Program-made: the position numbers and the translations under genes | Source of the DNA: Methylocaldum szegediense | GTDB lineage: Bacteria; Pseudomonadota; Gammaproteobacteria; Methylococcales; Methylococcaceae | Assembly: GCF_949769195.1 (NCBI RefSeq) | Contig: NZ_OX458333.1 | Span: 4,622,001-4,686,000, forward strand | Reading direction: 5' to 3' | Length of the DNA: 64,000 nt | In this document: piece by piece, positions 18,005 to 27,862 of the stretch | Position numbering within the stretch: the first letter of the stretch is position 1 | Layout of the letters: every line of letters starts with the position of its first letter | Notes under the pieces: generated by a model | Databases searched by the model: none | Told to the model about the DNA's origin: nothing | What the model saw: only the letters and a program-made list of their open reading frames with translations

Positions 18005-19702
18005 TTGTGCTTGCGAGTCATTTGCCCTATTTTGGGTGTATTTCTAGGATCGGTTTGCTTCGCGGCCGAGATTACCGATCTAAAATACGGAGAGTCGGCG
18101 GACGCCTTTAGGCTCGAGATTTCGGCTTCGGACCATATCTCCGTGCAAGCCTCGGTCTTGGATGGACCAAACCGCTTGGTCATTAAATTTCCCGGCAGTC
18201 GAATCAGCGGAACGCTTCCCCAACCGCCCCGGGACCATCCGTTGTTTTCTCAGGTGAAGAGCGAATCGCAAGGCGACAACGGTTCGTTGATTGTCGACCT
18301 AAAACAACCCTCAACATTCACCCAGTCTTGGGAGCCGGTCTCTTATGGCAACTCGCCCACGCTCCGAGTCGATTTCCCCAAGTTTCCGCTAGCGGAGCGC
18401 GCCGGCCGAGCGCCGGGCGGCAAGAGCGCGGGCAAAGCGAGAGCCGTTCTTGTATCTTCGGGGAAATCGGTCGTGAACCAAAAGGCCGACGCCAGCGAGA
18501 TCGAGCGGTTGCGTCGCGCCTTGGCCGAGCAGCAACGGACCTTGGACCTTCAGCGGAAGGCATTTGAGGAGCAGCAGCGTAAACTTCAGGCGCTACAAAA
18601 ACAGCTCGACCGTCTAGCCGGTGGTACGCCCGTTGAAAAGACTGCTGTGGATCAGAATGCACCGAAGGAAAAGCCGGCTAAGGTGCGGACAGCAGATTCC
18701 GTCAAGGTCGCCGACAATCAACAGCGTTCTGCGCCCAAGGGGCCGGTCGGACAGGCTCCGGAACCGGTGGAGAAGCCGAAGCCGCCAGAATTGCCCAGGA
18801 TTTCCGAGACCGTGGGTGGCGTGTTGACGCCGAAACGCCATCTGACTCTTGAGCCGTCCCTAGAATACGATTACGCGAGCAACAATCGGGTCTTTCTGGA
18901 CGCGTTCACGTTCGTCCCAGCCATCGCGATCGGATTGATTGACCTTAGGCAAATCCACCGGCATACGTTCATCAGCGCGATCACCGGACGCTACGGCGTC
19001 ACCGATCGCCTCGAAATCAGCGCCCGTGTTCCTTTCCTTTATAGAGAGGACACCCAACGCTCGAGAGCGGTCTCGATCGGCGCCGGAGTCGACGAGACTT
19101 TCAATGCCGATGGTTCCGGTTTGGGCGACATCGAGTTTACGGCGCGCTATCAGTTAAACAGCGGCGCTGGCGGTTGGCCGATTTTCGTGGCCAATCTCGC
19201 GACTACCCTTCCGACCGGAAAAAGTCCCTACGACGTCAAATATGTGTTGGCACAAGGCGTGCCGGGCGCGCGCTTCCCGACCGAACTTCCGACCGGCTCC
19301 GGTTACTTTAGCGTGCAACCGAGTATTACAGCTCTCTATCCGACCGATCCGGCCGTGTTTTACGCAAACCTGAATTACGGTTTTAACGCTGAGACTGACG
19401 AGAATGTCGGAACGGTCGACCCGGGTGATTCGATAGGGGCGAGTTTCGGGTTGGGATTCAGCATCAACGAGCGCTCGTCCTTCAGTATCGGGTATTCGCA
19501 CAAGCATGTATTCGATACCGAAGTGGACGGACGAAACGTTCCCGGATCCAGCTTGGATATCGGCGAGTTTCTCTTGGGGTATTCCTTCAAACTCACGCGA
19601 GACACCAGCCTGAATCTCTCGGTGAGTCTCGGGGCTACCGAAGACGCACAGGACGTCAAGGTAATCCTGCGAGTGCCGATGTCCTTTACACCTTTCGACT
19701 GA
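18005..19702 (+). CDS. FapF-like outer-membrane protein: AMIN-like, coiled-coil and beta-barrel domains
   Basis: A 565-residue exported protein. The start is a TTG at 18005, supported by GGGAGG eight bases before it and by the signal peptide that follows (cleavage near CFAAE). Order: AMIN-like beta domain (about 22-125, ITDLKYGESADAFRLEIS..NSPTLRVDFP), coiled coil (about 162-206, rich in EQQRKLQAL), Lys/Pro linker (207-262), then a barrel of about 300 residues with alternating aromatic strands (from TVGGVLTPKRHLTLEPSLEY to VPMSFTPFD). A signal peptide, periplasmic trimeric coiled coil and barrel is the architecture of FapF, the Fap amyloid secretion pore. The extra N-terminal AMIN domain, which usually binds peptidoglycan, is not part of FapF as described. 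Confidence 0.72.
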   Translation: MCLRVICPILGVFLGSVCFAAEITDLKYGESADAFRLEISASDHISVQASVLDGPNRLVIKFPGSRISGTLPQPPRDHPLFSQVKSESQGDNGSLIVDLKQPSTFTQSWEPVSYGNSPTLRVDFPKFPLAERAGRAPGGKSAGKARAVLVSSGKSVVNQKADASEIERLRRALAEQQRTLDLQRKAFEEQQRKLQALQKQLDRLAGGTPVEKTAVDQNAPKEKPAKVRTADSVKVADNQQRSAPKGPVGQAPEPVEKPKPPELPRISETVGGVLTPKRHLTLEPSLEYDYASNNRVFLDAFTFVPAIAIGLIDLRQIHRHTFISAITGRYGVTDRLEISARVPFLYREDTQRSRAVSIGAGVDETFNADGSGLGDIEFTARYQLNSGAGGWPIFVANLATTLPTGKSPYDVKYVLAQGVPGARFPTELPTGSGYFSVQPSITALYPTDPAVFYANLNYGFNAETDENVGTVDPGDSIGASFGLGFSINERSSFSIGYSHKHVFDTEVDGRNVPGSSLDIGEFLLGYSFKLTRDTSLNLSVSLGATEDAQDVKVILRVPMSFTPFD

Positions 19703-19876
19703 TGGACACTTCGAAACTCGCTTAGGCAGCTATAAACGATGGGGCACCCAAACCTCGTACTAAGCACCTCGCCTTTTTCGAACCACCCCGATTTTCAGCG
19801 GATCGTCGGCAGAAGATTGCCGATTGGCCGCTTGATCTTTATAGAATGGTTCAGCGGTTAGTATCCGTGTGCTCTG

Positions 19877-20185
19877 ATGAAAAAGATCGAACCTTATGTC
19901 GGAATCCATAACGACCGTTACGGCGGTATGACGGACATAGGCCGCATCATTCGGGATGCCTGGGCGTTCGGTTTGATTCCGGAATCCGAAACCTGTGCCG
20001 GCTGGTACCTGGCGCGCATCGAGGAGCTATGGGAAAAAGTTCAGGAAATCTGGGACCACTATGGTTGTTCGGTGCAGAACTTTCCCGAGGAGCTTCGTCG
20101 GCGATATCTGCGCACCCAGGACGAGGCTATCGCTCGGGCGAAAGCTTTGGGCTGGGACCCGGATCGCGAACTGGAAGACGAATAG
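19877..20185 (+). CDS. Conserved-looking small protein, unknown function
   Basis: A 102-residue soluble, acidic protein of unknown family. It is mostly helical by composition, with a Trp-rich centre (AWAFGLIPESETCAGWYLARIEELWEKVQEIWDHYG) and a charged end. No signal peptide or membrane helix is visible. It is probably monocistronic and faces amt across a hairpin terminator. Confidence 0.55.
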   Translation: MKKIEPYVGIHNDRYGGMTDIGRIIRDAWAFGLIPESETCAGWYLARIEELWEKVQEIWDHYGCSVQNFPEELRRRYLRTQDEAIARAKALGWDPDRELEDE

Positions 20186-20271
20186 TGGGAAAGGAGCCAA
20201 TCGGGTGAGGCCACTTTGAGTGCGCCAGGTCCGCGAGCCGGAGTTTGTCGCCTGGAACGGCTATACAGGCT

Positions 20272-20298
20272 GAAAAAATAGGGCGTCCGAAGACGCCC
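20272..20298 (-). terminator. Rho-independent terminator of glnK-amt, probably bidirectional
   Basis: A perfect GGGCGTC-CGAA-GACGCCC hairpin at 20281-20298 is flanked on the minus strand by a T-run (plus-strand AAAAAATA at 20273-20280), 30 bases after the amt stop codon. A short TTTT on the plus side could also end the 19877 transcript. Confidence 0.85.
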
Positions 20299-20327
20299 TT
20301 TTACAGACAGACAAGGAAGGCGGTCAA

Positions 20328-21713
20328 TCAAAGATGGTAGGCGGTTTCGCCATGTTCGGTCGTATCGAGCCCCTGGCGTTCGACCTCTTCGGCAACCCGT
20401 AGCCCGATCAGCAGGTCGACGATCTTGTAGGCTATGAAGGAAACCACCCCGGACCAGATGATGACGGTTCCTACCCCCCAGGCCTGGCTGATGAGTTGAG
20501 CTGTCATATCGTATTCGGCGAGCGCATCGGCGACGTAATCGTACACCCCGGCTCCACCCAGCGCGGGAGAAGCAAATATGCCAGTACCCAGGGCACCGAT
20601 GATGCCACCGATGCCGTGTACGCCGAACACGTCGAGCGAGTCGTCGTAGCCCAGGATGTTTTTCAGGCTGGTGACTGCCCAGAAGCAGACTGCTCCGGCC
20701 AGCAGGCCGAGAACGATGCTGCCCATGGGGCCGACGAACCCGCAGGCCGGGGTGATGGCCACGAGCCCGGCGATCGCCCCTGAAGCGGCTCCTAACATGC
20801 TGGGTTTGCCTTTGAACACCCACTCGGTCGCCATCCAGCCGAGGGTTGCCGCTGCGGTCGCGAGCAAGGTGTTGACGACCACCAAGGCGGTAACGCCGTT
20901 GGCTTCCAAGTTGGAACCGGCATTGAAACCGAACCAGCCCACCCAGAGCAGGGATGCACCAATCATGGTCATCGTGACGCTATGAGGTGCAATGAATTCC
21001 TTCTTGTAGCCGACGCGTTTGCCGATCATAAGGCAGCCGATCAGCCCGGCGATACCGGCGTTGATGTGCACCACGGTGCCGCCAGCAAAATCTAGCGCGC
21101 CTTTCTGGAAGAGAAAACCAGCCGTTGCATCGGCGGCTTCGGCTGCCGCGGCATCCGTATACGCGTCAGGGCCAGCCCAATACCAGACCATATGAGCCAT
21201 AGGCAGGTAAGCGAAGGTAAACCACAGCACCATGAACAACAGCACCGCGGAGAACTTCACGCGCTCGGCGAAGGAGCCGACGATCAGGGCGGGGGTGATA
21301 CCCGCGAACGTGGCCTGGAATGCGATATAGGCATATTCCGGAATGTAAACGCCTTTGGTGAACGTTCCGGCGAGCGATTCCGGCGTGACCCCTTTCAGGA
21401 ACGCCTTACTGAATCCGCCGAAGAAGGCGTTTCCTTCGGTGAATGCGATGCTGTAGCCGTATATCGCCCATAGCAACGCCATCAGCGAAAAAATCACAAA
21501 CACTTGCATGAGTACGGACAAGGTGTTCTTGGCGCGCACCATGCCACTATAGAACAACGCCAATCCGGGAATCGTCATCAAGATGACCAGGATGGTCGCG
21601 ACCGTTATCCATGCGACGTCACCTTTGTCGGGGGTTGCGGCTTCCTCTGCCGACGCAAGCCCCGCGAAGCACAGCGACATGAATAGGAACAGGGCGATCA
21701 GGATTCGTTTCAT
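20328..21713 (-). CDS. amt: Ammonium transporter Amt
   Basis: A 461-residue member of the Amt/Mep/Rh family that conducts ammonium across the inner membrane. A cleavable signal peptide (to about residue 22, LASAEEAATP) is followed by 11 membrane helices. The family signatures DFAGGTVVHINAGIAGL, with the first pore histidine, and DVFGVHGIGGIIGALGTGIFA, with the second, are both present. It follows glnK by 21 bases, the universal glnK-amtB arrangement in which PII plugs the channel when nitrogen is sufficient. Expression is expected to depend on the sigma-54/NtrC promoter upstream of glnK. Confidence 0.96.
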   Translation of the reverse strand: MKRILIALFLFMSLCFAGLASAEEAATPDKGDVAWITVATILVILMTIPGLALFYSGMVRAKNTLSVLMQVFVIFSLMALLWAIYGYSIAFTEGNAFFGGFSKAFLKGVTPESLAGTFTKGVYIPEYAYIAFQATFAGITPALIVGSFAERVKFSAVLLFMVLWFTFAYLPMAHMVWYWAGPDAYTDAAAAEAADATAGFLFQKGALDFAGGTVVHINAGIAGLIGCLMIGKRVGYKKEFIAPHSVTMTMIGASLLWVGWFGFNAGSNLEANGVTALVVVNTLLATAAATLGWMATEWVFKGKPSMLGAASGAIAGLVAITPACGFVGPMGSIVLGLLAGAVCFWAVTSLKNILGYDDSLDVFGVHGIGGIIGALGTGIFASPALGGAGVYDYVADALAEYDMTAQLISQAWGVGTVIIWSGVVSFIAYKIVDLLIGLRVAEEVERQGLDTTEHGETAYHL

Positions 21714-21734
21714 GTTGTTTTTTCTCCGTGGATG

Positions 21735-22085
<351 letters not shown>

Positions 22086-22169
22086 CTATTGAATGTGCGG
22101 ACGCCGCCTTCGGTTAGGGGACGAGTCGGCGAAGCGCAGCTCGGTTTTGAGGCGTTCGATGACCTGGAA

Positions 22170-22185
22170 GCAGTACCTGTGCCAA
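22170..22185 (-). promoter_or_regulatory. Sigma-54 promoter of glnK-amt
   Basis: Read on the minus strand: TTGGCACAGGTACTGC, a full -24 TGGCAC box and a -12 CTGC box five bases apart. Transcription would start near 22158, leaving an 85-base leader before the glnK ATG. Confidence 0.85.
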
Positions 22186-22247
22186 GCGCCGCATCACCCG
22201 GATCACAAGGCAGAAAGTGACGTTGTCAAGACAGCAGGCGAAAAAAA

Positions 22248-22293
22248 TGCACCATCACAGAGCATTAGAATCGGCGTGCACTCCGACGGTGCA
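22248..22293 (-). promoter_or_regulatory. Two NtrC-type enhancer sites upstream of glnK
   Basis: Site 1 TGCACCATCACAGAGCA (22248-22264) and site 2 TGCACTCCGACGGTGCA (22277-22293) follow the NtrC dyad TGCACC-N5-GGTGCA, site 2 better than site 1. Their centres are 29 bases apart, about three helical turns, and lie roughly 100 bases upstream of the glnK transcription start, the expected position for an enhancer pair. Confidence 0.7.
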
Positions 22294-22352
22294 TGGGGCA
22301 GGGCGGTCGTTGCGCTGGACGCTCGCCGCATCACTCGGCTATTCTTTTTTGC

Positions 22353-22604
22353 ATGTTTGATAAAGCCACCCTAAACGATCTCGCCCGGCGCCTGGCCGAA
22401 GCGGTACCGACCAACCTCTTCATGTTGCAGGAAGATTTGGAAAAGAACTTCCGGGCGATACTTCAAGCCTCTTTCGCCAAGATGAATCTGGTCAGCCGGG
22501 AGGAATTCGAAGTGCAGACCGCCGTTCTCGCGCGAACGCGGGAGCGGTTGGAACGGTTGGAAGCTCAGGTCGCCGAGCTGGAAAAGCAGATCGCCAGCCG
22601 CTAA
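22353..22604 (+). CDS. ubiK: Ubiquinone biosynthesis accessory factor UbiK
   Basis: An 83-residue protein of the BMFP/YqiC family, an accessory factor that helps assemble the soluble ubiquinone-biosynthesis complex and binds lipid. The N-terminal amphipathic helix (MFDKATLNDLARRLAEAVP) and the C-terminal coiled coil (EEFEVQTAVLARTRERLERLEAQVAELEKQI) are typical. I start at the ATG at 22353 because the family begins MFD/MID; the upstream open frame overlaps the NtrC sites. It is followed 20 bases later by comM. Confidence 0.92.
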   Translation: MFDKATLNDLARRLAEAVPTNLFMLQEDLEKNFRAILQASFAKMNLVSREEFEVQTAVLARTRERLERLEAQVAELEKQIASR

Positions 22605-22624
22605 TCGGGACGGACGAGGCGTTC

Positions 22625-24141
22625 ATGTCCCTGGCCGTCGTTTTCACTCGGGGCAGGCAAGGCATCGAGGCGCCGCTGGTCACCGTCGAGGTACATATTT
22701 CCAACGGTCTGCCCAGCCTATCCATCGTCGGCCTTCCGGAAACCGCGGTAAAAGAAAGCAAGGATCGGGTGCGAGGCGCGCTGCTGAACTGCCAGTTCGA
22801 ATTTCCGCTCCAGCGTATCACCGTGAACATGGCGCCTGCCGACATTCCCAAGGAAGGCGGCCGCTTCGATTTGGCCATTGGACTGGGCATCCTGGCGGCG
22901 TCGGGGCAGATCAGGAGCGAAGCGCTTCGGGACATCGAATGCGTCGGCGAGCTTTCCTTAAGCGGTGATCTCCGCCCCATCAGCGGCGTATTGCCGGTCG
23001 CAATTCAGGCCAAGCAGGCGGGACGCGCCCTAATCGTTCCCGCGGAGAACGCGGGCGAGGCGGTTTTGGCCGAAGGCGCGAAAATCCTCCCGGCGCGCCA
23101 TCTGCTCGAAGTTTGCGCGCATTTGAACGGGCAACAGTCGATTCCGTTCGAACCTTCCGAGGCATCCGCTGCTGTTCCGGAGGATCTGCCCGATTTCGCC
23201 GACGTGCACGGCCATTTTCACGCCAAGCGGGCTTTGGAAGTCGCCGCCGCCGGTAGGCATAACATCATTATGCTGGGACCGCCCGGGACCGGTAAGTCGA
23301 TGCTGGCAGCCCGGCTTCCGAGCATCCTCCCGCCCTTGACTGACGAAGAGGCCCTGGAAAGCGCAGCGATCGCATCGGTCAGCGATCTGCCTTTCGATCC
23401 GCGGCGCTGGCGTATCCCGCCGTTTCGCGCACCGCACCATACCGCCTCAGCCCCGGCTTTGGTCGGCGGCGGCGGCAACCCCAAGCCGGGCGAAATTTCC
23501 CTGGCGCACAATGGCGTGCTTTTTCTCGACGAACTGCCCGAATTCGATCGTAAGGTGTTAGAGGTCTTGAGAGAACCCTTGGAAACCGGGGCCATCACGA
23601 TTTCCCGCGTCGCGCGCCAGGTCGATTTCCCAGCCCGGTTCCAGCTCGTCGCCGCCATGAACCCGTGCCCCTGCGGCTATCTGGGTGATGCCTCGGGACG
23701 CTGTCGTTGCACGGCGGAACAGGTGCAGCGTTATCGCTCCCGGATTTCCGGGCCCTTGCTCGACCGGATCGACATTCACGTCGAAGTGCCGCGGGTTTCC
23801 CAAGACGTGCTGCGCAATGGGACACCCGGCGGTGAACAGACGAGCGCCGACATCCGTCGCCGCGTGCTCGCAGCTCGGGAAATCGCCCGGCAGCGGACCG
23901 GTAAACCGAATGCCTTCATGACTCCACAAGAAATCAAGCGATATTGCCGGCTGAGCGACGAGGGGCACCGATTGCTCGAGCAGGCCACGGAAAAACTCGG
24001 ACTGTCCCATCGTGCCTATCACCGTATCCTGAAGCTCGCGCGCACCATTGCCGATCTTGCCGGCGAGGAGGACATCGCCGTTTCGCATCTCAGCGAAGCG
24101 ATCGGGTTCCGGCGTCTGGACCGCGTTCCGACGGGCCTCTG

Positions 24142-24142
<1 letters not shown>
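22625..24142 (+). CDS. comM: ComM / YifB family Mg-chelatase-like AAA+ ATPase
   Basis: A 505-residue AAA+ protein that, in naturally competent bacteria, acts as a hexameric helicase promoting branch migration during integration of incoming DNA. The N-terminal ChlI-like domain (VVFTRGRQGIEAPLVTVEVHISNGLP..SIVGLPETAVKESKDRV) is followed by Walker A GPPGTGKSMLAARL (about 219), Walker B GVLFLDELPEF (about 299), the MNPCPCGYLGD segment with cysteine cluster (about 343-365), and the C-terminal Mg_chelatase-C domain. Full length. Its TGA overlaps the ATG of rep by one base. Confidence 0.95.
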
Positions 24143-26151
<2,009 letters not shown>

Positions 26152-26162
26152 ATCCTGTAGAA

Positions 26163-26249
<87 letters not shown>

Positions 26250-26860
26250 AATTTCAGCCAAAACGCCTTGTGTCACAAGGGTTTACAAAAACAACCGCTG
26301 AATCTGCGGTCTCCCAGCAGCAAGGGTTTGTCACAGTCAGTGTGACAAAAGTGTGACAAAAAACCAGCCCTCCCTGGTGACATTCTTCCTTAGGCGTCGA
26401 AATGTAGCATAGCCGTGGCGTCTCGGTATCGCGTCACAATTTTGTCACACATTGGTAATTGTAGAGCATCTCATGGGTCTCGCCCTCGCCAGGGTTTCGC
26501 CGATCTTCGCCCGTGGTGTTCCTCATACATTTTTCCACGAGCAAACCCCGTGCCAACTTAAAATGCAGTAACCATGCGCCTTCGAGACTGGCACAAATCA
26601 TGCGAATATAGTTCCACCGCAAAACCCGTGCCAACTTTTTAACCCCGGCCATACTTTTTTCTGTGCGAGCTCGCGCGCGGTATATAGCCTCGATCGGAAA
26701 TTTTTTGGTCGTTCAAAACCGAGAGACAGCGCCAATGACGCTGTTCGACAAGCTGATTTTGTCACAGTGACGAAAATAGCCTGCCCACAAAAGGCGCGAA
26801 GGCGGGGTAGGCAGCCCTTACCGCCCCTCGTGGGGCGGCAGGACAGAGAGGCTGGCGCCG
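26250..26860. other. Non-coding left end of the element with several short repeats
   Basis: About 610 bases without a supported gene. It holds the TGTGACA cluster (26327-26361), a further GTCACAATTTTGTCACAC stretch near 26434-26451, and a 13-bp direct repeat CCCGTGCCAACTT at 26547-26559 and 26625-26637. Such repeat density fits integration/excision and regulatory sites. Confidence 0.5.
26327..26361. repeat. TGTGACA repeat cluster, candidate integrase arm or Xis site
   Basis: A perfect inverted repeat TTTGTCACA (26327-26335) / TGTGACAAA (26341-26349) is followed 11 bases on by a direct copy (26352-26360). A similar TGTGACAGAAG-TGTGACACAG pair lies at 32030-32050, at the other end of the element. 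Confidence 0.55.
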
Positions 26861-27196
26861 TCAGTACTGCGATTGCAGCTTTCGAATTTTGGCCTCGAGA
26901 ATTTGATGTGCTAGCTTCCCTGGCCGAGAAGGAAGGCCAGGCTCATGCACCAGAGCCGAAAAAATTCTGTGTTCCCTTTCAGTCATGCGGTCCTGTAGAG
27001 TCTCCCGCACTGGCCGGAGCAGATGTTTAGTGTCGGGGCACCACACAGAATTTAGCCAGTGGTGAGCGCTTACCAAATCCCCGGATTGAATCGCTTGTCG
27101 GATCGCCTTGCAGCAGCTACGAAAGCCGCGGGGCATCCATCGAGATGTTTGGGCCTGTGTTTCCAAGGTAAAAGCTAAATCGAGCAGATCGGTCAT
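26861..27196 (-). CDS. Element-encoded small protein, unknown function
   Basis: A 111-residue soluble protein with no recognised family. GGAGG lies nine bases before the ATG, good support for translation. It is Arg/His-rich with a helical C-terminus (ILEAKIRKLQSQY). Three cysteines (two adjacent, SCCKA, and one in WCPDT) could bind metal. It is the last gene of the element's minus-strand operon, 30 bases after the HTH gene. Confidence 0.6.
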   Translation of the reverse strand: MTDLLDLAFTLETQAQTSRWMPRGFRSCCKAIRQAIQSGDLVSAHHWLNSVWCPDTKHLLRPVRETLQDRMTEREHRIFSALVHEPGLPSRPGKLAHQILEAKIRKLQSQY

Positions 27197-27226
27197 TGTC
27201 GTCGTCCTCCATGACGAATGTTGAGA

Positions 27227-27610
27227 TCAGTGAGAATCGGTCGGTGGTTCGGGCGGCTGATTGATAATGGTGCCGCCGTCGCTGTTCGCCTTCCGCACCA
27301 AACGGGAAGCCGTTTCCAAAACGATCCGGGCTGCCCGAAGCTGGCGATTGGGGTTTAGCCTGGCGGTCAACGCCGCCTCAAGAACGTCCAGCGCCTTGTC
27401 TACCAGGGCAGGCAACCGCTCGATCAAGCGTTGCTCGGCAACCGCCATTAACCTTTCGAGTTCGGCCTTGGCCTCTGGCTTTTGCAAAAATCGACAGACG
27501 GCTGTTGGATGGAAGTCGCTTTGACGTGCGGCTTCAGCTTGGCTCATCCCTTCTGCCAGTCTGTACAGCAAGAGACGTTGCTTTGGGGAAAAAGCGTCGT
27601 TAGATTTCAT
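27227..27610 (-). CDS. Small HTH protein (terminase-small-subunit-like)
   Basis: A 127-residue protein with an N-terminal helix-turn-helix (SPKQRLLLYRLAEGMSQAEAARQSDFHPTAVCRFLQKP, residues 8-45) followed by a helical part with repeated leucines (about 50-105) and a Pro-rich tail. This HTH-plus-helix layout recalls phage small terminase subunits or DNA-binding regulators; no large terminase is present, so a regulatory or satellite packaging role is uncertain. It lies between the iteron region and the last gene of the element. Confidence 0.6.
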   Translation of the reverse strand: MKSNDAFSPKQRLLLYRLAEGMSQAEAARQSDFHPTAVCRFLQKPEAKAELERLMAVAEQRLIERLPALVDKALDVLEAALTARLNPNRQLRAARIVLETASRLVRKANSDGGTIINQPPEPPTDSH

Positions 27611-27634
27611 TGTGTTACGTCCATGTTGAATGTT

Positions 27635-27855
27635 TGGTGGGTCTGGGATATGTGGAGTAGTTTCTAAGTTATTGATTTGTAAGATGTTGGTGGGTCTGGT
27701 GGGTCTGGTGGGTCAATTTCCAACTCTCTACTAATTTTATTTTTTCAAAAATTTTTTGCTAGCCGAGTTAGAGACAGACCCACGAGACCCACGAGACCCA
27801 CAAGACCTTTTAAAATCAAACACTTACGTGGTGGGTCTGAAAAAATCAGACCCAC
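27635..27855. repeat. Iteron-like GGTGGGTCT repeats, candidate replication origin
   Basis: Three tandem 9-mers TGGTGGGTC (27688-27714) and a single copy at 27635-27643 face three tandem copies of GACCCACGA/GACCCACAA in the opposite sense (27777-27803). A perfect hairpin GTGGGTCTGA-AAAAA-TCAGACCCAC closes the set (27831-27855). The A+T-rich stretch between (27715-27770) could be a melting region. P4-like primases bind short iterons at their origin; this cluster directly follows the primase gene. Confidence 0.6.
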
Positions 27856-27862
27856 GAGACAT

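Noticed and set aside
26434-26652. Minus-strand 72-codon frame in the left end of the element
   Set aside because: Lies across direct repeats and TGTCACA sites; no ribosome-binding site or family features.
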